This document shows positions 35,309 to 43,992 of a stretch of 64,000 bases of DNA, in pieces. The stretch spans positions 62,001 through 126,000 of the forward strand of contig CALUIS010000004.1 of assembly GCA_944320765.1 (NCBI GenBank), in the 5' to 3' direction. Origin of the DNA: an uncultured Paraprevotella sp. GTDB taxonomy: Bacteria; Bacteroidota; Bacteroidia; Bacteroidales; Bacteroidaceae. The position numbers were made by a program, and so were the translations under genes. The notes under the pieces are model-generated. The model was not told the origin of the DNA. It saw nothing but the letters and a program-made list of their open reading frames with translations, and did not search any database. Within the stretch, counting starts at the first letter, position 1, and each line of letters begins with the position of its first letter.

Positions 35309-36814
35309 ATGAACATGAAAAAGTTTACTAAGTTATGTGTGGCAGCCTGCGCCTTGTTGGCCGGGACTGCTGCTTTTGCCGACGACCATGTGTGGAAGTT
35401 CGTGACGACCGGTGATGCCACGACGTATGCCATTCGCAACGACGGCACGTTGTGGGCATGGGGCTGGAATGAGAAAGGCCAAACCGGCAACAGCATCTCC
35501 GAGCGTTCGGCCGTGCCGACCCTGACCGATGCGAGCCGTGCGTGGAAAAAGGTAGTGGGCGGCAAGGCCTACGGGTTCTTCCTGGCCGAGGACGGCTCTT
35601 TGTGGGCTGCAGGCACACAGGAGCAAGGTGTGCAAGGCGTGGGCGACGGCATGGACCATAAGGTGCTGACGCGCATCGGCACCGATAACGACTGGGCCGA
35701 CATGACTTGCTCCCGTTTCTAGGGCTACAGCGGCTTTGCCATCAAGACCAACGGCACGCTGTGGGCCTGGGGCGAGAATTCTGGCGCTCAGTTGGGCATC
35801 GGCAACATTCAGACACAAATAACTCCGGTCCAGGTCGGGACGGATGCAGACTGGGCGCAGGTGGCTGCCGGATGCTCTTCTGTCTTGGCCCTCAAGAAAG
35901 ATGGCTCTTTGTGGGGATGGGGACGGAACCTGAAAGGTGAATTGTTCGGCTGCGAAGGCCGGCAGACAACTCCTGTCCGCCTGGGCGATGCCAACGACTG
36001 GACACAGGTGGCCGTGATAGACTACCGCGCTTATGGGGTGAAGGCCGACGGCACGCTGTGGGCCTGGGGCGACAACTCTGAGAACCTTTTGGGCTTCAAC
36101 ACTTCCTCGCATGAAGAGACCACGTCTGAGGGCAACCCCGTGGATGTGATAGACGAGAGCGAAGTGGCAGAACCGCGGCAGGTGACGGCTATCGAAGGAA
36201 AGGTATTTGCGCTGTCCGGCTGCGAGAACACGCTGAGCGTGGGCACGGGCAACGAAGGCGTTATCGATCAGATCTGGATGCTGGGCACTAACACGGACGG
36301 TGCGCTGGGCGACGGCGAAGGACTGGGCACCGGCAGCAAGAATATTCCGTTCGCTACCGTTCCGGTGCATCCTTCCTTGAGGAGCGGCTTGCAGTTCTCC
36401 GGCATGTCCAGCGGGCAGATTTACACGATGGTGCTCACTACGGAAGGCGACATCTGGGGCTGGGGCTGCAATCGTGGCGGCCAGTTGGGTGACGAGACCC
36501 GTTCCGACCAGTTGCAGGTGGCATACGAGGTGAAGCCCACGCTCATCAATTGCCCGCAGGATGAAATCGAGCTGTCTGTGGACGGCGTGGAGGGCAAGGC
36601 TGAAGCTGCTGTCGCTTTCGACGGCCGGACGCTGTCCCTGCAGGCTGACGGCCGTCTGACTTCCGCCGTGGTCTATGGCATGGGCGGCCAGGCCGTGATG
36701 ATCCTGCCTGTGTCGGCTTCATCATGGAACGTGTCGGCCCTGTCCGCAGGCGTGTATGCGGCCCGTTTCGTAGTGGACGGCGCGGCCATGGCCTACAAGT
36801 TCGCGGTGAAATAA
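35309..36814 (+). pseudogene. RCC1-repeat secreted protein interrupted by an in-frame amber codon
   Basis: The frame opens with MNMKKFTKLCVAACALLAG (signal peptide ending AFA-DD) and carries RCC1-type beta-propeller repeats with the motif DGTLWAWG (also NGTLWAWG, DGSLWGWG, GDIWGWG). After residue 137 a TAG (35720-35722) interrupts a repeat: CSRF-stop-GYSGFAIKTNGTLWAWG. The same frame then stays open for 364 more codons, through further RCC1 repeats to a T9SS-like C-terminus (VVYGMGGQAVM ... GVYAARFVVDG). The first part keeps the signal peptide and the second keeps the sorting tail, so neither is functional alone unless the stop is read through. A CAG-to-TAG change would explain it. The rest of the frame looks undamaged, so the event is recent, or it is an assembly error. 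Confidence 0.85.
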
Positions 36815-36839
36815 AGTGGGATATTAAAGATAGAAAACC

Positions 36840-39800
36840 ATGAGAAAGATATATAAGGGAATCAGTTCCCTGATAATGACGGCATTTTGTGCGCTGGGAG
36901 CCAGCGCACAAAATGCCGTGTCCGTCCCGGCGGACGACATCCCGTCCTCGTTGAAAGACGCGACGGAGATTACGCTGACGGGCGAGTGGGGAACTTCTGA
37001 GTTCGGCCAGCTGAAGGCGGCGTTAGGTACGAATGTTATTATGGGTTCCAATACCACTTTGACAAAGCTGGATATGAGCAAGGCTACGATAGCCGAAGGC
37101 ACTTCGTTGTACGTCAGTGCAGGGTTTAGCAGCAACGGTGCTTTCATCAACTGCAAGAGTCTGAAGGAAGTGGTGATGCCTGCGGCAGCGGAGGCGGCCA
37201 AATTTACCAAATTTCAAAATGCTTTCCAGAACTGTGTGGCTTTGGAGACCATTGACCTGAGCGGCCTGGCGAACGTTACGACGTTCAACATGGCGTTCTA
37301 CGGCTGCGCGGCCCTGCAGCAGGCCGACCTCTCCACGAACACGGCGGCTGTGACTTCCAGCGCGTGGACTTCGGCCTTCGAGGGTTGCGCCGCTTTGACG
37401 GAAGTGAAGCTGCCCGCCGGTTTTGTTTCCACGAACGGTGTGTTTGCAGATTGTACGGCCCTGCAGACGCTGGACTGGACAGCCTGCACGGCGACGGAAG
37501 CCCCCGAACTTTATGTTGATATGTTGGAGGGCGTGGAGCTTTCCGGCGTGACGCTGAAGCTGAACCACGAGCAGTATGTGCTTTTCGCCGCCGATGCGGA
37601 AGGCTGGGCGCAGCTGAAGCTGGAGGACCAGAATCCCGAACCCGAACCTGAACCGGAGCCTTCCACGGAATATACGGTATCCGCCGACGACATCCCCTCT
37701 TCGCTGAAGGACGCCACGGTCATTACTTTGACGGGCGAATGGGGCAACTCGGAGTTCAGCCAGCTGAAGACGGCTTTGGGTATGTCCGGCTTTATGGTCT
37801 CGCCCAACACTACGTTGGAGAAGGTGGACATGACTCAGGCTACGATAGCCGAAGGCACTTCGTTACTTATTAGCGGTGGCTTGTCTTCCAATGGCTTGTT
37901 CTTCAATTGTAAGGCCCTGAAGGAAGTGGTGATGCCGGCGGCAACTGAGGCGGCCAAGTTCACCTCGTTTGAGAAGGCCTTCTCTGGCTGTGCGGCTTTG
38001 GAGACCATCGACCTGAGCGGCTTGACGAACGTGGCGACCTTCAACAACGCGTTCTACGGCTGCACGAGCCTGAAGGCGGTTGACCTCTCCACGAACACGG
38101 CGGCTGTGACTTCCGGCGCGTGGACTTCGGCCTTCGAGGATTGCGCCGCGTTGACGGAAGTGAAGCTGCCCGCCGGATTCGTCCCCACGGAGAAGGTGTT
38201 CTCGGGCTGCACGGCCCTGCAGACGCTGGACTGGACGGCCTGCACGGCCACGGAGGAAGCCCCCGTCTTCTATGCCGGCATGTTGGAGGGCGTGGAGCTT
38301 TCCGGCGTGACGCTGAAGCTGAACCACGAGCAGTATGTGCTTTTCGCCGCCGATGCGGAGGGCTGGGCGCAGCTGAAACTGGAGGACCAGAATCCCGAAC
38401 CCGAACCTGAACCGGAGCCTTCCACTGAATATACGGTGGCGGCCGACGACATTCCCTCTTCGCTGAAGGATGCCACGGTGGTGACGCTGACGGGCGAGTG
38501 GGACGGCGACAAGCTGAACCTGCTTTCCATCGCTTTGGGCAACAACGGCGGTATCTTGCCCACACCGAACGCCACGCTTGAGAAACTCGACATGAGCGCG
38601 GCCACGATAGCCGAAGGCACTTCGCTCCGCCGTTCCGGCATCAAGGAGTACGGCATCTTCAACAACTGCACGGCCCTTGCGGAAGTGGTGATGCCGACGG
38701 CAGAGGAAGCGGCCAAGTTCACCGACTTCGGCCTGGCGTTCCAAGGTTGTTCCGCGCTGGCGGCCATCGACTTGACCGGTTGCTCGGGCGTCACTTCGCT
38801 GGAGAACGCGTTCTCGGGCTGTTCTGCGCTGACGGCGGCTGACCTTTCGGCCATGACGGCTTTGGAGAACACGGACGGCGCGTTCGAGGACTGCGAGGCC
38901 TTGGCTTCTGTGGTGCTTCCCGCACAGTTCCCCGTGGGCGACAACACCTTCGCCTACTGCAATGCCCTGACCGCCATCGACTGGACGGCCTTCGCGGGAA
39001 CGGAAGTTCCCGAACTCGGACGGAAATTCTTCATGGGCGTGGACGACCTGAAGGCCATCTCCCTCTCGCTCACGTATGAGGCTTGGAAGCTCTTCTCCGC
39101 CGACGAAGACTGGAGCGGGCTGACGCTGGTGAACACGGAGCCGGAGAAGGTGACTGACTTTACAGTGGACGCTTCGGAGGCGGCCGACCTGAACAGCCTG
39201 AAACGCGCCGTGACCCTGACGCTGACAGGCGAGTGGGACGGCGATGCACTGAACTTCCTTTCGATGGCTTTGGGCAACAATGGCATCGGTAATCCGGTGA
39301 ATGCCACGCTCGAGAAAGTGGATATGAGTGCGGCCATCATCGCTGAAGGCACGGAACTTTATCGTCATGAATACTTGGAATATGGCATCTTTAACCGTTG
39401 CACGGCCTTGAAGGAGGTTATCCTTCCGGCGGCAGAGGAAGCAGCCAAGTTCACGAACCTGACCAAGGCGTTCGAGGGCTGCACGTCGCTGGCTGACATC
39501 GACCTGAGCCTCCTGACGGGCGCCACGGACATCGAATACGCCTTCAGCGGCACGGCCATCACGAAGGCCGACTTGTCGGGCTGCACGTCGCTGGGTAGCA
39601 CGGTGAGCGCCTTCGAGGGCTGCGCGGCCCTGGAGAAGGTGACGCTGCCGGCCTGCTTCGTGGCGGACAATAACACGTTCGCCGACTGCGTGGCTTTGGA
39701 TTCCATCGACTTCACGGCCTGGAAGGATGCCACGGCGGCACCCGCCTGCAAGGGCAACACCTTTGCCGGGCTGGACGATCCCGCGACGGTGACGCTCAAG

Positions 39801-40043
39801 GTGGACGCCACGTGCCATGAGGTGTTCGAGGCGGACAGCCGTTGGGGCGACTTCAACATCGTCTACGACGGCAAACCGGACGGCGTACGGGGCGTGCGGG
39901 CCGCTGACGGCGGCGTACCCGTGACGGTCTATACCGTGGACGGTCATCTGGTGGGTACTTTCACTGCCGGCGAGGACTGGACCTGCGGTTTGAAGCCCGG
40001 CCTCTACATCGCGAACGGGCGCAAGGTGGCCGTGGGCCGCTGA
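36840..40043 (+). CDS. BspA-type leucine-rich-repeat surface protein with four large internal repeats
   Basis: This 1067-residue protein has a signal peptide (about 1-23, ending ASA-QN). Four homologous units of about 230-250 residues (about 28-262, 277-516, 531-760 and 770-1000) each begin DIPSSLKDATxxTLTGEW or a diverged form. Each then carries BspA/LRR_5-type repeats (LKEVVMPAAxEAAKF; ALETIDLSGLxNVTTF; ALTEVKLPAGFV). Units 1-2 and 2-3 are joined by Pro/Glu-rich linkers (NPEPEPEPEPSTEYTV); unit 4 follows a diverged linker. The last 60 residues (VTVYTVDGHLVGTF ... KPGLYIANGRKVAVG) resemble a T9SS tail. BspA-like proteins bind host or bacterial surface ligands. It is the last gene of the operon. 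Confidence 0.88.
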   Translation: MRKIYKGISSLIMTAFCALGASAQNAVSVPADDIPSSLKDATEITLTGEWGTSEFGQLKAALGTNVIMGSNTTLTKLDMSKATIAEGTSLYVSAGFSSNGAFINCKSLKEVVMPAAAEAAKFTKFQNAFQNCVALETIDLSGLANVTTFNMAFYGCAALQQADLSTNTAAVTSSAWTSAFEGCAALTEVKLPAGFVSTNGVFADCTALQTLDWTACTATEAPELYVDMLEGVELSGVTLKLNHEQYVLFAADAEGWAQLKLEDQNPEPEPEPEPSTEYTVSADDIPSSLKDATVITLTGEWGNSEFSQLKTALGMSGFMVSPNTTLEKVDMTQATIAEGTSLLISGGLSSNGLFFNCKALKEVVMPAATEAAKFTSFEKAFSGCAALETIDLSGLTNVATFNNAFYGCTSLKAVDLSTNTAAVTSGAWTSAFEDCAALTEVKLPAGFVPTEKVFSGCTALQTLDWTACTATEEAPVFYAGMLEGVELSGVTLKLNHEQYVLFAADAEGWAQLKLEDQNPEPEPEPEPSTEYTVAADDIPSSLKDATVVTLTGEWDGDKLNLLSIALGNNGGILPTPNATLEKLDMSAATIAEGTSLRRSGIKEYGIFNNCTALAEVVMPTAEEAAKFTDFGLAFQGCSALAAIDLTGCSGVTSLENAFSGCSALTAADLSAMTALENTDGAFEDCEALASVVLPAQFPVGDNTFAYCNALTAIDWTAFAGTEVPELGRKFFMGVDDLKAISLSLTYEAWKLFSADEDWSGLTLVNTEPEKVTDFTVDASEAADLNSLKRAVTLTLTGEWDGDALNFLSMALGNNGIGNPVNATLEKVDMSAAIIAEGTELYRHEYLEYGIFNRCTALKEVILPAAEEAAKFTNLTKAFEGCTSLADIDLSLLTGATDIEYAFSGTAITKADLSGCTSLGSTVSAFEGCAALEKVTLPACFVADNNTFADCVALDSIDFTAWKDATAAPACKGNTFAGLDDPATVTLKVDATCHEVFEADSRWGDFNIVYDGKPDGVRGVRAADGGVPVTVYTVDGHLVGTFTAGEDWTCGLKPGLYIANGRKVAVGR
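37521..38470 (+). repeat. Near-identical tandem DNA repeat (period about 760 bp) in the LRR gene
   Basis: The stretch 37521-37710, spanning the end of unit 1, the Pro/Glu linker and the start of unit 2, is almost identical to 38281-38470 at the unit 2/unit 3 junction, while the intervening unit bodies are more diverged. Such junction identity allows unequal recombination to add or remove a 760-bp, in-frame unit. Confidence 0.8.
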
Positions 40044-40068
40044 CGCGCCAGGCATAAAAGGCAATAAG

Positions 40069-40111
40069 GAAACCGTGCAGGCGGCGGGACAGTCCGCCCC
40101 TGCACGGTTTC
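40069..40111 (+). terminator. Intrinsic terminator of the SusCD/LRR operon
   Basis: GAAACCGTGCAGG at 40069-40081 pairs perfectly with its complement at 40099-40111, starting 26 bp after the LRR stop. The T-tract (CTTTGTG) is short, but the 13-bp GC-rich stem is strong. Confidence 0.75.
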
Positions 40112-40129
40112 TTTGTGCGTGGTCTGACA

Positions 40130-40640
40130 CTTTGTCAAAATGTCACGCGGGATGCGCGAGAATCGCGTATTTCGGCCCGTCGGGGGCCACCGTGGGAAAT
40201 ACGGGCGTGGTTCGCAAGGAGGGAATGGCCGGAGTGTAAGCTTTCCCGCGTATTTGCTTTCGTTTGGCTGCGTCTGCGGGGAGGCGTGGCGCACAAGTCC
40301 GGAGAGGGTGCCGGGGAAAGGGCGGGGACGCTTTCTTTTTGTCATGCCGTCCAAGTGTCCGGAAGCGTCTGTTCTGGAGCGGGAAACGGCTTTCCCGCCT
40401 TCTGTTTTTCCGTTTTCCGTACATTTTTCCGCCGCTTTGCAGGACGCTTTCCGTTTCTTTGCGGCAAGAAAGAATTTTCTTTCAGCAAAGACGGACATTT
40501 CTTTCAGCAAAGAAAACCGTATTTTGGCGGGAAAATGCGCGTATATGACAGTTCTCGCCCCTGTTTTTTAACAGTTCGCCCTCTATCTCGTACCTTTTGG
40601 GCATGGGGCAGGTTACGGAAATCTTGGATTTCCTGTCTTT
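40130..40640 (+). repeat. Dispersed intergenic element, copy B
   Basis: It holds the same ordered blocks as copy A (11865-12412, opposite orientation): TTTGTCAAAATGTCA at 40133-40147, GCGAGAATCGCGTATTTC from 40156, GGGAAATACGGG near 40195, TTTCTTTGCGGCAAGAAA at about 40454-40471, TTTCTTTCAGCAAAGA at about 40476-40491 and again from 40499, ACAGTTC and TTTTTTAACAG at 40549-40574, and a GGATTTCC palindrome at 40617-40633. It lies between convergent genes, as copy A does, and fills most of the 637-bp gap 40044-40680. No coding signal is convincing. Confidence 0.6.
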
Positions 40641-40642
40641 TT
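40617..40642 (+). terminator. Small hairpin with T-tract at the end of element B
   Basis: GGAAATC, loop TTG, GATTTCC (40617-40633), followed by TGTCTTTTT: a compact intrinsic-terminator shape on the + strand, marking the downstream edge of element B. Confidence 0.55.
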
Positions 40643-40680
40643 GAAAGCATTCCCTTCAAAATGGTTACATCCTGTTCTCC

Positions 40681-42159
40681 CTACAGCGGCTTTTTCCCCC
40701 GGTTCCGGAGGAAGGAAAGGCACTCCCTGAACATGGCCGACCCGGAGAGCCACATCAGGAGGGCGTAGGCGGCGGCCGTCACGGCAATCTTTGCGGCGAA
40801 GAGCAGCCAGAGGTTCTCCACGGCGCGGGTGGCCAGGTGTGCCACGGCGATGGAGAGCGCGGCGCAGGCGGCGTAGGGGGCCATGTCGAGGAAAGCCTCG
40901 CGCAGGCGCAGCCCTATCTCGCGGCGCACGGCAAGCATCCAGAGCAGCATCCAGAGCAGGCTGGCGCAGCCGAAGGCGCACGTCATGGCCAGGATGCCGT
41001 AGGGGTGCATCAGGCAGACCAGGGCGATTTGCGCGAGGCCGAACAGCACGGAGTTGCGCAGCACCAGCCCGCTCCTGCCCCGGGCCACCGTGAGGTTCAG
41101 GCAGAGCTGGCCCACGGGGAAGGCGATGGAGCAGCAGCAGAGCACCTGCATCAGCGGCACGCTCTCCAGCCACTTGCCCGTGACGGTGATGAGGATGAAC
41201 TCGCGGCTCACGAAGGCCAGTCCCAGCAGGGCGGGGAAGCCCAGGAAGGACGTGAAGCGGAGCATCTTGCGGAACACGCGCTTCTGCCGTCCCCCTTCGT
41301 CCGCCGCGTCGTGCAGCACGGGTTGCGCCACCTCCAGTATGGTGCTTTGTATGAGGTTGCTCCCCATGGTGGTCCATTTGTTGGCCTGGTTGTAAAACCC
41401 CACGTGGGTGACGGAGTAGAAGCGTCCCAGCAGCACGGAGAGGATATTGCCGCTGATGCAGTTGCAGATGCCCGTGGCCAGGATCTTGCTGCTGAAGCCG
41501 AACATCTCGCGCAGGGGGGCGAACGACACGGGGAGCGTGGGCCGCCAGCGAGAGAACCGCCAGAAGAGGATGGTGTTGCAGAGGGAGAACATCACGCTCT
41601 GCGTGGCCAGGGACCAGTAGGAGAACCCCATGCAGGCCATGGTGATGCCCGTCAGGCCGGACAGGGTGAGGCTTGTGATGGTGATGGTGGCTTTCTGCCT
41701 GACCTGCAGGGTGCGGAAGAGGTAGGCATAATGGGCCGTGCCGATGCTGGAGATGACGATGCCCGCGAAGCAGAACCGCGCCAGGGGCGTGAGCGCGGAG
41801 AGGTCGTGGCCGGAGGCCGGGCCCGCCTTCTGGTAGAAGGCGGTGATGAGGGGCGCGCACAAGTATAGGATGAGGTAGAGGACGGCCGCGGTGGAGACGT
41901 TGAACCAGAACACGGCGTTGTAGTCCTCGTGGCGCACTTCGGGGCGGTTGGCCAGGGCCGTGCGGAACCCGCTGTCCGTGACGGTGCCGGCCATGAAGAT
42001 GAAGATCTGCAGGATGCCCGTCATGCCGTAGTCCGCCGGGGAGAGCAGGCGGGCCAGCACGATGCCGAACACCAGGCCGAGGACGAGCTGGGCGCCGTTG
42101 CCGATGCTTCCCCACACCAGCCCTTTGGCCGTTCTCTCTTTTAAGGACTTACCGGCCAT
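40681..42159 (-). CDS. Polysaccharide flippase, Wzx/lipopolysaccharide biosynthesis type (MOP superfamily)
   Basis: This 492-residue polytopic membrane protein has about 12-14 hydrophobic segments. It starts KSLKERTAKGLVWGSIGNGAQLV, and LVFGIVLARLLSPADYGM is the usual first helix pair of this family. It should flip undecaprenyl-linked glycan repeat units across the inner membrane. It overlaps the preceding glycosyltransferase-like gene by 11 bp, so the two are translationally coupled and probably serve one glycan. Whether it serves the cluster at 16315-24267 is not known; they are separated by the 15-kb SusCD operon. Confidence 0.92.
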   Translation of the reverse strand: MAGKSLKERTAKGLVWGSIGNGAQLVLGLVFGIVLARLLSPADYGMTGILQIFIFMAGTVTDSGFRTALANRPEVRHEDYNAVFWFNVSTAAVLYLILYLCAPLITAFYQKAGPASGHDLSALTPLARFCFAGIVISSIGTAHYAYLFRTLQVRQKATITITSLTLSGLTGITMACMGFSYWSLATQSVMFSLCNTILFWRFSRWRPTLPVSFAPLREMFGFSSKILATGICNCISGNILSVLLGRFYSVTHVGFYNQANKWTTMGSNLIQSTILEVAQPVLHDAADEGGRQKRVFRKMLRFTSFLGFPALLGLAFVSREFILITVTGKWLESVPLMQVLCCCSIAFPVGQLCLNLTVARGRSGLVLRNSVLFGLAQIALVCLMHPYGILAMTCAFGCASLLWMLLWMLAVRREIGLRLREAFLDMAPYAACAALSIAVAHLATRAVENLWLLFAAKIAVTAAAYALLMWLSGSAMFRECLSFLRNRGKKPL

Positions 42160-43165
42160 GGCCCAGGGACGAGATTTTGTTCTTGATGCGGGTCATCCCG
42201 TCTTTGGCTTTTTTCCTCAGGCCGGTATGCGGGAGGCCGCAATACATGCCGGCCTTTTTCCAAAATCCGGCCTCGTCATGGATGGCTTTGTCGCGTTCCA
42301 GGAGATGATACAGGTAGTGCAGGCCGAATTTCTTTTCTGCGGGCAGGTGCCACACGGCCAGCTGCTCGTCGCCCGGGCGGATGTTGCGGTAGGGCTTGTT
42401 GGTCCACATCCGTTTCACATAGCGGTTGGCGATGTCGTTGCGCAAATGAAGGCGTTCGGCCAGCAGGCTGAACATGTGGGCCTCCTCGTGCAGCCTCGGG
42501 GCATCGGGGGGCAGGTGGAAATTGTATTCCCACAAGACGGGCCGCTCGCGGCAGACGGCCGCCACCGCGTCCCCCCGCAGGGCGATGAACTCGCCGCCGT
42601 AATAGTGGACGGGGGCGGAGGGGGAGGTCCCGTAACAGCCGGTGTACACCGTTTCCATGTCCCTCAGCGTGGTGCCGTTGATCGGATAGTCTTCCGGGCA
42701 TCCCATGTCGTAGAGGGCGCTGCCTTGCTCGCGCACGCATTGGAACAGCCCGTCCAGCGGATGCCGGCACAGGCAGTCCGCGTCGCAGATGAGCAGCGTG
42801 TCGTCCGGACGCATGCGCCTTTTCATTTCCGTCATCACGTCGTACACGTAGAATTGGCTCATCCAGGCTTTATACCAGTTCTTGGGCGGGCGGCAGGCGT
42901 AGGGGCGCGTGACGACCTCCGCGCCGGTGTCCCGGAACAGCTCTTTCAGGTAGTAAGGAAGCTTCTCCTCTTCCAGGTTGGTGAAGAACAGCATCTTGGC
43001 CTTCGGGTTGTAGTGCCGGAACGTGACGAAGAAGGGTACCTGTATCTGCATGTAGATGGAATGGATCAGGGATGAGTCTCCCCGCCCGCCTTGGGGGTAG
43101 AAGCTGGCTTCTTCGTGTGATTCGCGATAAAACCAAGTGGCGATGTAGTCTTGTGAAGGGGTCAT
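42149..43165 (-). CDS. Glycosyltransferase-like protein (GT-A fold, DxD motif), family not recognised
   Basis: This 338-residue soluble protein starts MTPSQDYIATWFYRESHEEA. Features that suggest a nucleotide-sugar transferase are an N-terminal alpha/beta pattern (PFFVTFRHYNPKAKMLFFTN) and a DxD-like motif in DTLLICDADCLCRHPLDGLF. Further support comes from a conserved aromatic region (HYYGGEFIALRGDAVAAVC) and HMFSLLAERLHL. No known GT family was assigned with confidence. Overlap with the flippase gene supports a role in surface polysaccharide synthesis. A weak -7-like sequence (TATCTTCGC, 43192-43200) lies 26 bp upstream. Confidence 0.75.
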   Translation of the reverse strand: MTPSQDYIATWFYRESHEEASFYPQGGRGDSSLIHSIYMQIQVPFFVTFRHYNPKAKMLFFTNLEEEKLPYYLKELFRDTGAEVVTRPYACRPPKNWYKAWMSQFYVYDVMTEMKRRMRPDDTLLICDADCLCRHPLDGLFQCVREQGSALYDMGCPEDYPINGTTLRDMETVYTGCYGTSPSAPVHYYGGEFIALRGDAVAAVCRERPVLWEYNFHLPPDAPRLHEEAHMFSLLAERLHLRNDIANRYVKRMWTNKPYRNIRPGDEQLAVWHLPAEKKFGLHYLYHLLERDKAIHDEAGFWKKAGMYCGLPHTGLRKKAKDGMTRIKNKISSLGHGR

Positions 43166-43191
43166 GTGGTGTCTGGTTATGTATTTCTCCG

Positions 43192-43200
43192 GCGAAGATA
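43192..43200 (-). promoter_or_regulatory. Weak -7-like element (TATCTTCGC)
   Basis: One mismatch to TAnnTTTG on the minus strand, 26 bp before the 43165 start; no clear -33 element. Confidence 0.35.
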
Positions 43201-43323
43201 AGGCTTTCTTGCCGTTTGGCCCACAGAAAGGGCGGAATATTTAGCCGCGATGACGAATTTCGGGCGGATTTTGCCCGTTCCGGCGTTTTTTCTCCCCAAG
43301 AATGGATTTTTATTCGTCAAATC

Positions 43324-43354
43324 TTTGTCGGATGGGAAAATACGGCTAATTTTA
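43324..43354 (+). promoter_or_regulatory. Promoter of the V-ATPase operon
   Basis: TTTG at 43324-43327, a 19-bp spacer and TAATTTTA at 43347-43354 match the Bacteroidota -33/-7 pattern with one mismatch. It gives a leader of about 35 nt to the ATG at 43394 and rules out an upstream in-frame start at 43250. Confidence 0.7.
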
Positions 43355-43393
43355 AGGCCTGAAAGAAAAAGATACAATAAACCTCATAATACA

Positions 43394-43981
43394 ATGGAAA
43401 AGATTCAAGAACTGACCGACCGGCTGTATCGCGAAGGCGTGGAGAAAGGCAACGCCGAGGGGCAGCGCCTGGTGGAGCAGGCCCGCGAGGAGGCGGCCAG
43501 GCTTCTGGCCGAGGCCCGTAAGGAGGCGGAAGAAATCGTGGCCGGCGCACGCAAGGAAGCCCGGGAGCTGGATGACCATACGAAGTCGGAGCTCCGCTTG
43601 TATGCGGGACAGGCGTTGAATGCGCTGAAGTCGGAAATCGTGAATGTCGTTTCGGACAAACTGGTGAAGGACACGGTGAAGGGCCTGACGGCAGACAAGG
43701 ATTTCATGGGCGGTTTCATGGTGGCCGTGGCCAAGAACTGGGCGGCAGGGGAGGATGTCGTGATTTCCACCTCCGATGCGGATGCCCTGACGGCCTATTT
43801 CAAGGCCCATGCGAAAAAAATGCTGGACAAAGGCGTGAAGATAGAGAAGGTGAACGGAAAGGCGGCCTCGTTTTCCGTGTCTCCGGCGGACGGCTCTTAC
43901 AAGGTGAATTTCGGAGAGGAGGAGTTTGAGGCTTATTTCAAAGAGTTCCTTCGTCCGAAACTGGTTGAAATGCTGTTCTAA
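43394..43981 (+). CDS. V-type ATP synthase/ATPase subunit E
   Basis: This 195-residue protein starts at the ATG at 43394 (MEKIQELTDRLYREGVEKG). Residues about 10-75 form a charged coiled coil rich in Ala, Glu and Arg (LVEQAREEAARLLAEARKEA), the peripheral-stalk part. A globular C-terminal domain ends in FKEFLRPKLVEMLF and contacts the catalytic head. Subunit E links the A3B3 head to subunit I as the stator. It is the first gene of the seven-gene operon, 11 bp before the next gene. A longer open frame upstream is excluded by the promoter position. Confidence 0.92.
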   Translation: MEKIQELTDRLYREGVEKGNAEGQRLVEQAREEAARLLAEARKEAEEIVAGARKEARELDDHTKSELRLYAGQALNALKSEIVNVVSDKLVKDTVKGLTADKDFMGGFMVAVAKNWAAGEDVVISTSDADALTAYFKAHAKKMLDKGVKIEKVNGKAASFSVSPADGSYKVNFGEEEFEAYFKEFLRPKLVEMLF

Positions 43982-43992
43982 AGGGGCGGGCC

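Noticed and set aside
37521..38470. Regular repeats in the LRR gene as a possible CRISPR array
   Set aside because: The period is about 760 bp, the repeats are in frame and encode LRR units; no short palindromic repeats or spacers.
40115..40768. Open frames (up to 217 codons) in the 40044-40680 gap
   Set aside because: They run through element B and into the flippase 3' end, with no signal peptide or domain; several overlap in different frames.
43250..43393. N-terminal extension of V-ATPase subunit E
   Set aside because: The operon promoter (43324-43354) lies inside it.
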